From contig NZ_VOIQ01000001.1 in NCBI RefSeq assembly GCF_010470675.1, positions 186,001 through 250,000 on the forward strand: DNA of 64,000 nucleotides, read 5' to 3'. Numbering within the stretch: position 1 is the stretch's first letter; each line of letters opens with the position of its first letter. Source of the stretch: Desulfovibrio sp. JC010. Lineage in GTDB: Bacteria > Desulfobacterota > Desulfovibrionia > Desulfovibrionales > Desulfovibrionaceae. Made by a program: the position numbers and the translations under genes. The notes under the pieces were generated by a model that was not told the DNA's origin, searched no databases, and saw only the letters and a list, made by a program, of their open reading frames with translations. Positions 42,750 through 50,725 of this stretch are shown here, one piece after another.

Positions 42750-43895
42750 TTAACTCTTCTCAGCCTGACCGCTGGTACGCAGCTGATCTTTTGCAAAACG
42801 GATGTACTGCAGAATGGGTCGGCGCACGGTACAGTTGAAGGAGCAGAGACCGCATTCGAAACAGCTGTGCAGATTGTGCTTTTCAGCCATTTCAAACATC
42901 TCGTACTCAGCGTAACGGCTGAGCATGTTCGGCAAAATTCTTGCCGGACAGCTGAGCACGCATTCGCCGCAGTTGATGCAGGTTGCGTCTTCAATGGTGG
43001 GGAAGGTTCCGGCGGGAATTACGAACAACCCGTAATCGCCCTTCTTGACCCCTTCGTCGAGGCTGTAAACAGCTTCGCCGCGGAAAGGACCGTCCAGAAC
43101 GACCTTATCGCCGGACTTAACTTCAATGCCCAGTTCGTTGCAGATATGGCTGACGGGAGTTCCGAAGAGCACGCGGTAGTTGTTGTCGCCGATGGTCATG
43201 ATGGTATCGGTGACGGGCATGCCGGTTTCGTAGACCCTGCCGAGATTGTAGAGATCCATGACGCTGATCACTTTGGTGTCATCTGGAAATTCCTTTCCGG
43301 TGACTTTTTTGACCACAAGGGCGTCAAGGGAGTTGGGGTATTTGGGCTTTACGAAAACGCGCTCCGCTCCGGCCAGTTCGTAGTGTGAACCTGCGGCAAC
43401 AGCCAGAGTGGTGTGCACCGGGGTGATCAGCGTTTCAGCGAGGCGCAGGCCGGCTTCAATGGTTTCTTTCTCATCCTTAAGCAGCTGTTCAGCTACGGAG
43501 ATACCCGGCTCGGGGTTGAGTCCATTGATGACCAGATTGTCGGCATGGGAAGAAAGAACGGCGATGTTTACACCGAGCTCCTGCAGGGTGCGCAGAAGCT
43601 CTTTGCCCGGCCCCATGGATTTTACATCAATGGGTTCAACGGATTCTTCACCGCCGTCGGATTTGATGGTCAGGTGGTGGTAGTTGACTTTGGTGGCTTT
43701 ACCGGAAAGAGCCGCACTGCAGGCCGCACCGTATTTGGAAGGACGCTCGGCAAGCATTTCACCTGCGGCGAGCTTCTGGCCTTTCTTGATCTTCAGAATC
43801 TTGTTGCGCATGGAAATGTTGAGTTCCGCAGGCGCAGTGATGTCGGAAACAGTCTTCTGGACATCGGATTCGAGGGAATAATGTATTCTAAGCAT
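42750..43895 (-). CDS. rnfC: RnfC-type iron-sulfur subunit, without the usual NADH loop
   Basis: 381 residues, shorter than typical RnfC (about 440 or more). Present are a barrel-sandwich region (KILKIKKGQKLAAGEMLAER), the SLBB-like segment IGDNNYRVLFGTPVSHICNE, and two ferredoxin-type quartets near the C-terminus at Cys306/309/312/316 and Cys345/348/351/355. The glycine-rich GxGGAGFP loop that binds NADH/FMN in RnfC and NuoF is not seen; the corresponding stretch reads TLQELGVNIAVLSSHADNLV, followed by INGLNPEP where relatives have INGAECEP. The ATG at 43895 (MLRIHYSLESD) was chosen over a TTG at 43916 that overlaps the cytochrome stop. It lies 5 bp after the cytochrome gene. Confidence 0.93.
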   Translation of the reverse strand: MLRIHYSLESDVQKTVSDITAPAELNISMRNKILKIKKGQKLAAGEMLAERPSKYGAACSAALSGKATKVNYHHLTIKSDGGEESVEPIDVKSMGPGKELLRTLQELGVNIAVLSSHADNLVINGLNPEPGISVAEQLLKDEKETIEAGLRLAETLITPVHTTLAVAAGSHYELAGAERVFVKPKYPNSLDALVVKKVTGKEFPDDTKVISVMDLYNLGRVYETGMPVTDTIMTIGDNNYRVLFGTPVSHICNELGIEVKSGDKVVLDGPFRGEAVYSLDEGVKKGDYGLFVIPAGTFPTIEDATCINCGECVLSCPARILPNMLSRYAEYEMFEMAEKHNLHSCFECGLCSFNCTVRRPILQYIRFAKDQLRTSGQAEKS

Positions 43896-43900
43896 GGGAC

Positions 43901-44377
43901 CTACCTCGCATGGCAATCGTAACAGGAGTCTTCACCGTAGGGACCTCCGTCACTCTCGTGACAGTCCATGCACTGGGCGTGAAACGCTTCAGCGCGCAGG
44001 GGAATACTCTCGGTGTCAGGCTTGTCCTCTTCTGCGAGAGGACCGGAAGGAACATCATCGTGACAGCGCAGACACGCTTCTTCACTGGGGAAATTCTTCT
44101 GATGTTCTGCTCTGAACTTGGCGTCGAAAGCTACCGGGTGGCAGCTGCCGCAAGCAATGGGAGTCTCCTGCCCGATGTCATCATGGTGGCAGTCGGAACA
44201 TTCGTAGCCATACTCATCGGCATGGACAAAATGGGTAAAAATAACCCTGCCGCCGCTGTTGTCCAGAACAACACGGGCCGGATTTTCCTGCACTGCGGGC
44301 GGGAAAAGAAACCCGGCGACTGCCGCAACGGACAATACAGCAACAATTAAAGTTATTGGGATATATCTGTTCTTCAA
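43901..44377 (-). CDS. Membrane-anchored pentaheme cytochrome c at the head of the rnf operon
   Basis: 158 residues. An uncleaved N-terminal helix (ITLIVAVLSVAAVAGFLF) anchors it facing the periplasm. Five CxxCH motifs lie at residues 60-64, 76-80, 102-106, 136-140 and 152-156, and five other histidines (49, 52, 65, 92, 133) could give bis-His ligation of every heme. The size and THF/HxxC spacing resemble class III cytochromes but with one heme more. Co-transcription with rnfC suggests it exchanges electrons between the periplasmic cytochrome pool and Rnf, probably through RnfG. The frame has no ATG start; I chose TTG at 44377 (MKNRYIPIT) with AAGGATT upstream. A TTG at 44407 is the alternative. 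Confidence 0.9.
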   Translation of the reverse strand: MKNRYIPITLIVAVLSVAAVAGFLFPPAVQENPARVVLDNSGGRVIFTHFVHADEYGYECSDCHHDDIGQETPIACGSCHPVAFDAKFRAEHQKNFPSEEACLRCHDDVPSGPLAEEDKPDTESIPLRAEAFHAQCMDCHESDGGPYGEDSCYDCHAR

Positions 44378-44608
44378 CGGATCAATCCTTAATTTAGAAA
44401 GATTCAAGATTAAGGCACTAAGGCCGGAAACTACCGATTAGAAGCAATACCTATGCATCAATTTGCAGTTTCATCCTCCGGTAAATCTTTAAAAAGTGTA
44501 TGGAACCCTCTATCCACAGCCTAGGAAAGATTCATTCCGCCCCGCCACTCCGCTTTCCACGCCCTTTGGGATAGGACGCGCATTGAAAACGGAAGTTGCG
44601 AAGCGACT

Positions 44609-44626
44609 AATGATTGGTCAATCATT
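44609..44626. promoter_or_regulatory. 18-bp palindrome AATGATTG-GT-CAATCATT upstream of rnf
   Basis: Eight-base arms match perfectly around a two-base centre, 232 bp upstream of the cytochrome start. It looks like a dimeric regulator operator; the regulator is not identifiable. Confidence 0.45.
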
Positions 44627-44938
44627 CAGTATTTATTTCGGAGTAACCCTTTCCAAAAAATACCGCTTGGGTCAAGTAGGAAATACCATCTTAACCGAAG
44701 ACCACAGCCAAAAAATCAAAAGCATGAAACCTCCAGCCCTAGCAGACAAGTGCTGGATACGATTGATTATTCATTCAGCCGACCAAAGCAAGCAATTACC
44801 ATACCATGAATTTATAAATCCATGACTGGATAATTATTTTGACCACTCAACACTCTAAAATAACTAACTTTAACCAAACAAACAAAATATTGTGAAAAAA
44901 TTCTTATAATTTCTTTTAAGAAACTCACCGCTCTCTTT

Positions 44939-44956
44939 TTGTGCTTTTTTGCACAA
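44939..44956. promoter_or_regulatory. Rex-box-like site TTGTG-N8-CACAA
   Basis: TTGTGCTTTTTTGCACAA is an exact inverted repeat that fits the Rex core TTGTG-N8-CACAA, though with C/G where the consensus has A/T. A weaker half-site (TTGTGAAAAAATTC) starts at 44890. Rex senses NADH/NAD+, which would suit an rnf operon, but the site lies about 560 bp from the first rnf gene. The hairpin could also be a simple terminator-like structure. Confidence 0.4.
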
Positions 44957-45441
44957 AATCTGAAAAACAAGAGTCCTTTTTTTCAGACCAAGCACCGCAA
45001 CACATTGATATATCGCCACTTTACACCGCTACAACTATCTACCCCTGTGTCCTGTTTTTAAGACTAGACATTATCTTGACCATAACCAAGCAGCAGTTTA
45101 GTGCATAATTTTAGATATATAACTATTTTACAAGCAAACTCCGAAAACCGCTTGTCTGAAAATCCGGCAGAATGCTAAATGAGCCTAGATAATCGAAAGC
45201 AGGCTCCTGATGACTCAAATTCATATTTAGAATAAATTCCGCTCCCTCCCCTTGTTACGATCGAGTGTCAAAATACGCCTAATTATTATAATTGCGCCTT
45301 TCCTTAAGAAACATGTAGAATCTCTTATTCTAAAAATAAAGACAGCACTAAGCCTTAATTATTTCAGGTAAAGTTCAAACGGGTCACTGGGAAGGACCTT
45401 GAGCTTTTAAGGAATTTGCAATTTCTAATCAAAGGGGTGTC

Positions 45442-47469
45442 ATGACATTTTCAATTCGTAACAAGATTGTACTAACGGCAGTAGCGATATCGCTGGTGAC
45501 CGCCGCATCGATTTTTTTGACTGTAAACCACTACGTGGGAGAAGGGTTTTCCAAGCAAGCAATCCGCAATATTTCGACCATGAAAAAGGTCACGGACAAG
45601 CACCTGGAGAACCTCACAACAAAATTTCACGGGGAAGCAATCCTTCTGGCCAAGGATGTTGACCTCATTGAGGTAATTGAGTCCAGAGACACAGCAAAAT
45701 TACAGGCTTTGCTGCGCAATCTCATGCCGACAATTGGTGCAGACTTTATAACTGTCACAGATGCCAAAGGCATGGTCATTGCCCGGGGACATTCCGACAA
45801 GACCGGGGATTCCGTGACAATGCAGGGTACTGTTCGTAATGCGCTTAACGGTTCGGACAGCGACGGGATTGTCCGCGGTGCAGTAATTCCTTTCAGCCTG
45901 AGGGCCGGGGCACCCATAAAAACTGACGGCAAAATCATAGCAACTGTATCCCTTGGTGTATCACTGTCAGCTGAATCCTTTGTTGATGACATCAAACGTT
46001 TCTCCGACCTTGAAGTAACTGTATTCAAAAACGATGTCCGCGAAATGACCACCATCGTCAAAAAAGGACGCCGGGCCGTAGGCACTAAAATGACCAACCA
46101 GAAAGTAACTGAAACAGTCATCGGCCGGGGCGAGACATTTCTGGCCCAGAACAACATTCTCGGCATTGATTACCAGACCGCATACTGGCCCATTAAAAGT
46201 ATGGATGGGAAAAATATCGGCATGTGGTTCATCGGCATGCCCATTGAAACCATGGTTACCGCCCAGCGCAACATTGAAATATCATCATTGATGGTCATCG
46301 CAATAATCCTGCCGCTGATCATGCTTGCTGCATGGTTCTATGCGCGCAGCCTTGCAAAACCCATCATCACCACCACAAATTATGCCAGCCATGTTGCCGA
46401 TGGCGATCTTGACCGTGAACTGAATGTAAAGACCAATGATGAAATCGGCGTGCTGGCCGGTGCATTGACATCCATGGTCAGCTCCCTCAAGGAGAACATT
46501 GCAGAAGCGCAGGAGCAGACCCGCTTAGCGGCAGAAGAAACTGAAAAAGCGCAGGAAGCCATGGCCGAAGCAGAAGAAGCAAGAAAGCAGGCTGAAAACG
46601 CAAAACGTGAAGGAATGCTACAGGCGGCCAGAGAACTGGAAGATGTTGTGGAGATTATATCTGCAGCTTCCGAAGAGCTTTCCGCCCAGATAGAGCAGTC
46701 CGCCACCGGATCAGACATGCAGAGCCAGCGGACAGGGGAAACAGCCACAGCCATGGAGCAGATGAACGCCTCTGTACTGGAAGTGGCCCGCAACTCCGGA
46801 GAAGCGTCCTCCACAGCCGACGATGCCACTGAAACCGCCACCAACGGTTCAAATGTGGTCAAAGACATGGTTTCCGGTATCGGTGTTGTTCAGGAATACT
46901 CCGAAGCTCTTGAAAAAGAGATGGAAGAGCTTGGCGAAAGCGCAGGCAAAATCGGCCAGATCATCGACGTAATTTCAGACATTGCCGACCAGACCAACCT
47001 GCTGGCCCTCAACGCCGCCATTGAAGCGGCCCGTGCCGGGGAAGCCGGACGCGGATTCGCCGTTGTGGCAGATGAAGTACGCAAGCTGGCGGAAAAAACC
47101 ATGACCGCCACCAACGAGGTGGAATCCGCCATCGGAGAGATTCAGCGCGGAACCAAACAGAGCATCGGCCAGTGTACAAACACAGTCAATGAAATCGGTA
47201 ATGTTTCAGAAATGGCTGAAAATGCAGGAACTTCACTCACTGAAATACTTTCACTTACCGATACTGTCTCTGAACAGATTCAGGGAATTGCCGCTGCCTG
47301 TGAAGAACAGTCCGCCACCTCGGAGCAGATCAACCGGGCAGTGGACGAGATCAACAATATCTCCACAGAAACAAACAGTGCCATGCGCCAGTCGGCGGAA
47401 GCAGTTTCCGACCTTGCTGCACAGGCTCTGCAACTCAAAACCATTATTGATCAGATGAAATCAGCATAA
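45442..47469 (+). CDS. Methyl-accepting chemotaxis protein with Cache-type sensor
   Basis: A 675-residue chemoreceptor. Helix 1 at about residues 10-28, a periplasmic Cache-like domain of about 240 residues ([60 protein letters not shown]), helix 2 at about 280-300, HAMP ([20 protein letters not shown]), then a long coiled-coil with methylation helices and the CheA/CheW-binding tip [20 protein letters not shown]. Cache sensors bind small organic ligands such as carboxylates and amino acids. AGGGG lies six bases before the ATG. It is a single gene ended by a bidirectional terminator. Confidence 0.95.
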   Translation: MTFSIRNKIVLTAVAISLVTAASIFLTVNHYVGEGFSKQAIRNISTMKKVTDKHLENLTTKFHGEAILLAKDVDLIEVIESRDTAKLQALLRNLMPTIGADFITVTDAKGMVIARGHSDKTGDSVTMQGTVRNALNGSDSDGIVRGAVIPFSLRAGAPIKTDGKIIATVSLGVSLSAESFVDDIKRFSDLEVTVFKNDVREMTTIVKKGRRAVGTKMTNQKVTETVIGRGETFLAQNNILGIDYQTAYWPIKSMDGKNIGMWFIGMPIETMVTAQRNIEISSLMVIAIILPLIMLAAWFYARSLAKPIITTTNYASHVADGDLDRELNVKTNDEIGVLAGALTSMVSSLKENIAEAQEQTRLAAEETEKAQEAMAEAEEARKQAENAKREGMLQAARELEDVVEIISAASEELSAQIEQSATGSDMQSQRTGETATAMEQMNASVLEVARNSGEASSTADDATETATNGSNVVKDMVSGIGVVQEYSEALEKEMEELGESAGKIGQIIDVISDIADQTNLLALNAAIEAARAGEAGRGFAVVADEVRKLAEKTMTATNEVESAIGEIQRGTKQSIGQCTNTVNEIGNVSEMAENAGTSLTEILSLTDTVSEQIQGIAAACEEQSATSEQINRAVDEINNISTETNSAMRQSAEAVSDLAAQALQLKTIIDQMKSA

Positions 47470-47472
47470 GAA

Positions 47473-47504
47473 AAAGCCGGTGTGCGGAAACGCACACCGG
47501 CTTT
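47473..47504. terminator. Bidirectional intrinsic terminator with GAAA loop
   Basis: Perfect 14-bp arms AAAGCCGGTGTGCG and its complement closed by a GAAA tetraloop, between the convergent chemoreceptor and diguanylate-cyclase genes. Confidence 0.9.
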
Positions 47505-47505
47505 G

Positions 47506-49035
47506 TTAAACTTCTGCACAATATGAAACAACCCGATTTCGCCCTTGCGACTTTGCCTTATACAGACACCCGTCCGCATGCCTGAGAGCGGATTCAATAT
47601 CTTCGTCAGCACAGACCATGGCGAGACCGATGCTCACAGTAAATTTTACAACATGTTCACCGGAGCGAACTTCCAAATCCTCTATTGCCTGACGCAACCG
47701 TTCAGCCACCAGAATAGCTGACTCCACGCTGCCGTGAACAAGCAGGGCCGCAAACTCCTCCCCTCCAAGACGCCCGAAAACATCTGAAGTACGCAGAGTG
47801 GCGGTACAACATTTGACCAGTTCCTTGAGAACCACATCCCCCACGCTGTGCCCGTAGGTATCGTTCACATTCTTGAAATGGTCGATATCCAGCATCATCA
47901 GGTAAAGTTCACCGCCGTAACGTGACAAACGGTCCAGTTCGATTTCAGCACGGTCCATGAAAAAACGCCTGTTATTGGCCCCGGTCAAAGAATCAGTACT
48001 GGCCAGCCGTTTTACTTCTTCAAACATAACCTTCTGCTCGGCAAGGGCCTTGCTAAGTTCCGCAGTGCGCTCCTCCACCTTGGTTTCCATCTCGGCATAT
48101 GCCTTGTGCAACTCTTCATCCGCCTGTTTACGACGGACAATATTCCACATGCCCTCCATGAGCAGACTGAGCTGGCGGACATCTTCATCCCCGTATTCAT
48201 TGTCTTTGTTACCCACTCCGGCAAGCAGGACAATTTTCCCGCCATCAAAGATAGGGACGTTCATATGACGGGCAACAGGCACATGCCCTGCAGGAAGACC
48301 TTTTTTCTCTGTACACCTTTCATAATCATTAAGTATCATCGGCCGACGCTGGCGGATAGCTTCCCCCCAGACCCCGGTATCAGCCACATGATATGCATCG
48401 GGAATTGACTCAACCGAACACTGGGGCATCACTTTACGCGACCATGCATAAAGTCTGAGCTCCGACTCATCTTCATTGAGAAAATAAATATAGCCGATCT
48501 CACTACCTGTAATACGTACTGCTGCTTCCAGTGCAAAATCATATAATTGGGGTAATTCCGCTTCGGCCATCCCGGCAAGGGACGAAAGAGCCTCGAACCG
48601 GGTTTCATTCAAACGTGCTTTTTTCTCCCCTTCCCGCAATTCCACTTCAGTCTTTTTGCGTTCCGAAATATCCCGGATAATAGAAATATGAATGGCACTA
48701 TCTTCAACCAGCATAGTGGAAACACTAAGGCTGGCAGTGAAGGTCTGTCCCTTCCCGTCCAGAATTTCAGTCTCAAAATCCTGCACAGATTCGCCCCGGG
48801 ACAACATGTCGAGCACCCTGCCCCGGTCCTCTTCATTTTTATAACTGCCGATCACATTGGGAGGAATTGTATTTTTATCAATATAACCGAACAGTTCCGC
48901 CGCACGGGTATTACCGGCCAGCACAACACCGGACGCATCATTTACAACAATAGCATCGGGCGAGGATTCTATAAATTTTTTACACAGGCTGTTATTCGCA
49001 AATAACTCCTGAAACTTGTCACTTAAATAAAACAA
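47506..49035 (-). CDS. Cytoplasmic PAS-GAF-GGEEF diguanylate cyclase
   Basis: 509 residues without membrane segments. PAS at about residues 15-130 (FIESSPDAIVVNDASGVVLA, HISIIRDISERKKTEVELRE), GAF at about 155-310 (RLYAWSRKVMPQCSVESIPD, HMNVPIFDGGKIVLLAGVGN), a coiled-coil linker, then GGEEF from about 345 with STDSLTGANNRRFF, DIDHFKNVNDTYGHSVGDVV and the active-site FGRLGGEEFAALLV. The RxxD product-inhibition site is in LRTSDVFG (RTSD). It makes cyclic di-GMP in response to unknown small ligands. The start is TTG with a very strong AAGGGGGG site six bases upstream; no ATG is available nearby. Confidence 0.93.
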   Translation of the reverse strand: MFYLSDKFQELFANNSLCKKFIESSPDAIVVNDASGVVLAGNTRAAELFGYIDKNTIPPNVIGSYKNEEDRGRVLDMLSRGESVQDFETEILDGKGQTFTASLSVSTMLVEDSAIHISIIRDISERKKTEVELREGEKKARLNETRFEALSSLAGMAEAELPQLYDFALEAAVRITGSEIGYIYFLNEDESELRLYAWSRKVMPQCSVESIPDAYHVADTGVWGEAIRQRRPMILNDYERCTEKKGLPAGHVPVARHMNVPIFDGGKIVLLAGVGNKDNEYGDEDVRQLSLLMEGMWNIVRRKQADEELHKAYAEMETKVEERTAELSKALAEQKVMFEEVKRLASTDSLTGANNRRFFMDRAEIELDRLSRYGGELYLMMLDIDHFKNVNDTYGHSVGDVVLKELVKCCTATLRTSDVFGRLGGEEFAALLVHGSVESAILVAERLRQAIEDLEVRSGEHVVKFTVSIGLAMVCADEDIESALRHADGCLYKAKSQGRNRVVSYCAEV

Positions 49036-49106
49036 AATCCCCCCTTAAACGAACGAGATTCACATACTATTTATACACAATAGCTATGAATATACCAAAC
49101 ATTCAA

Positions 49107-49904
49107 TTAATTTCTCCTGCTCTGCCCGGTAAGCAGGGTCATGGCCGGAGAAAAACAACGTTTACGTACCAGCAACAGGACCAGAATCGACGAAAGGGCC
49201 GTGGAAGCCACCAGCATGAACATAACCACAATCTGATAGCGGACAGCTTCTTCAGGATCGGCCCCGGCCAGAATCTGTCCGGTCATCATGCCGGGCAGAA
49301 AGACCAGCCCCACGCCCATGAGCGAGTTAATGGCCGGGATCATGCCCGCACGCAGGGCATTGCGGAAAATATCCTCTGTGGCTTCCTTGTAATCCGCCCC
49401 GTGGCAAAGCATCATCTCCACTTCATCGCGCCTGCTTTTGAGATCAGAAAAGAAACGTTCAAGGGACAGGGCCAGCGAGTTCATGGAATTCCCGGCAATC
49501 ATACCGCCGATGGGGATAAAATACTGCGGCTCCCACCACGGACTCGCACCGATGACAAACTTTGTAACCAGAATGGTAACCAGCGAATAACTGAACATGA
49601 CCGCCAGCCCGGTGGGCATCAGGTAGGATACATTCTTCTCCTTAACCCGCCCGTGAATGATATGAACCGAAAAGAAAGTCATGACCAGGTAGAGGGCCAG
49701 CACCAGCAAAGCACTGTTCAGCCCGAACAGGATTTTGAGCAGGTAGCCCATGGTCAAAAGCTGCACAAAGGCCCGCAAGACGCCGATGACCAGATCCTTT
49801 TCCAACTTGAGCTTATAATAAATGGAAAGGACGCCAGACACAGACACAAGACTCAGGGCGATGAGCAACTGAATCCAGGTTATGGAAATAAAACCGCTGC
49901 TCAT
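49107..49904 (-). CDS. fetB: FetB-like (UPF0014) iron-export permease
   Basis: A 265-residue membrane protein with about seven helices of the UPF0014 family. Marks are YLVMTFFSVHIIHGRVKEKN, FIPIGGMIAGNSMNSLALSL, then ERFFSDLKSRRDEVEMMLCH with GADYKEATEDIFRNALRAGM, and INSLMGVGLVFLPGMMTGQI with the LAGADPEEAVRYQIVVMFML end. In E. coli FetAB exports iron and protects against oxidative stress. It overlaps the upstream ATPase gene by 4 bp (ATGA). The role in this organism is inferred from the pair. Confidence 0.9.
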   Translation of the reverse strand: MSSGFISITWIQLLIALSLVSVSGVLSIYYKLKLEKDLVIGVLRAFVQLLTMGYLLKILFGLNSALLVLALYLVMTFFSVHIIHGRVKEKNVSYLMPTGLAVMFSYSLVTILVTKFVIGASPWWEPQYFIPIGGMIAGNSMNSLALSLERFFSDLKSRRDEVEMMLCHGADYKEATEDIFRNALRAGMIPAINSLMGVGLVFLPGMMTGQILAGADPEEAVRYQIVVMFMLVASTALSSILVLLLVRKRCFSPAMTLLTGQSRRN

Positions 49905-50593
49905 GAGAGAACCTCCACCCAGCCTTCGGAAACAGTAAGATGCATATGCGGACAGCTGGGATGGTAGCTGGTGTGATTGACCATAAGCACAGAGACGCCT
50001 TCTGCGGCAAGCTCCTCGGCAACCTCCTCCACCAGGACCCTGCTTTCACGGTCAAGAGCACTGGTGGGTTCATCAAAACAGATTACTGCAGGCTTGGGCA
50101 GCACCGACCGGATCAGACAAAGGCGCTGACGCTGCCCCACGGAAAGGTCGGCAGCTTTGCTTTCCAGTGAAACATCGCTAAGAGCCAGCCTTTCCAGCCA
50201 CTGCGACAACACATCGTCTGACGGGGCAGCTAAACCTTTCCTGATATCAAGAGTAAAGGGCATGAGCAGATTTTCACGCACGCTTCCGGGCAGGACTGTG
50301 GGGGTCTGCTGCACAAAACCGATACGGGAGCGCAACTCCGGAGGATACATGGATTGTACGGAGTCCCCCTTCAAAAGGATTTCCCCCTGCCCGGCCTCTT
50401 CCAGACGAACGGCAAGACGGAGCAAAGTGGATTTCCCGGCCCCGGAAGGTCCGGAAATAAGCACAAACTGACCCGCAGGCACGGCAAAGGAGACATCACT
50501 CAAGCCCTTCCCTCCCGGCCAGTTGAAAGAAACATTTCTGAATTCAAGAACAGGAGTCTCTCCGGCGGACTCCTCCGTAAGAGGCATATTCAA
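49901..50593 (-). CDS. fetA: FetA-like ABC transporter ATP-binding protein
   Basis: A 230-residue ATPase: Walker A GPSGAGKSTLLRLAVR, Q-loop region FVQQTPTVLPGSVRENLLMP, signature LSVGQRQRLCLIRSVL, Walker B AVICFDEPTSALDRES and an H-loop VNHTSYHP. It pairs with the UPF0014 permease that overlaps its stop, together forming a putative iron exporter. A TTG start at 50593 has GGAG seven bases upstream; ATG at 50587 two codons later is the alternative. Confidence 0.92.
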   Translation of the reverse strand: MNMPLTEESAGETPVLEFRNVSFNWPGGKGLSDVSFAVPAGQFVLISGPSGAGKSTLLRLAVRLEEAGQGEILLKGDSVQSMYPPELRSRIGFVQQTPTVLPGSVRENLLMPFTLDIRKGLAAPSDDVLSQWLERLALSDVSLESKAADLSVGQRQRLCLIRSVLPKPAVICFDEPTSALDRESRVLVEEVAEELAAEGVSVLMVNHTSYHPSCPHMHLTVSEGWVEVLS

Positions 50594-50725
50594 TTTGGTA
50601 CTCCATATTGCAGGTTGAAAAACGCGAAATCCGGCCTGAGTATTTTAGTGATTACAAGTCACAAAGCGGCTTTTAAGTCAATACTTTAGGAATAAATGTC
50701 ATCAATTGGTAATCTTTGCCGCCCT

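Larger units (their letters stand above)
44378..45441. other. AT-rich gene-free region between the rnf locus and a chemoreceptor
   Basis: About 1060 bp. It holds an 18-bp near-perfect palindrome at 44609, a Rex-box-like hairpin at 44939 with a half-site at 44890, and presumably the divergent promoters. One open frame at 44496-44825 (GTG start) was judged non-coding. No tRNA or small-RNA gene could be identified by eye, although the length leaves room for one. Confidence 0.5.

Noticed and set aside
44496-44825. Open frame of 109 codons with GTG start in the rnf-chemoreceptor spacer
   Set aside because: No Shine-Dalgarno, no family resemblance, and composition unlike the neighbouring genes. 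It covers the palindrome at 44609.
49086-49967. Open frame on the plus strand (293 codons)
   Set aside because: Antisense to the FetB-like permease. Its histidine- and glutamine-rich translation is typical of a reversed membrane-protein gene.
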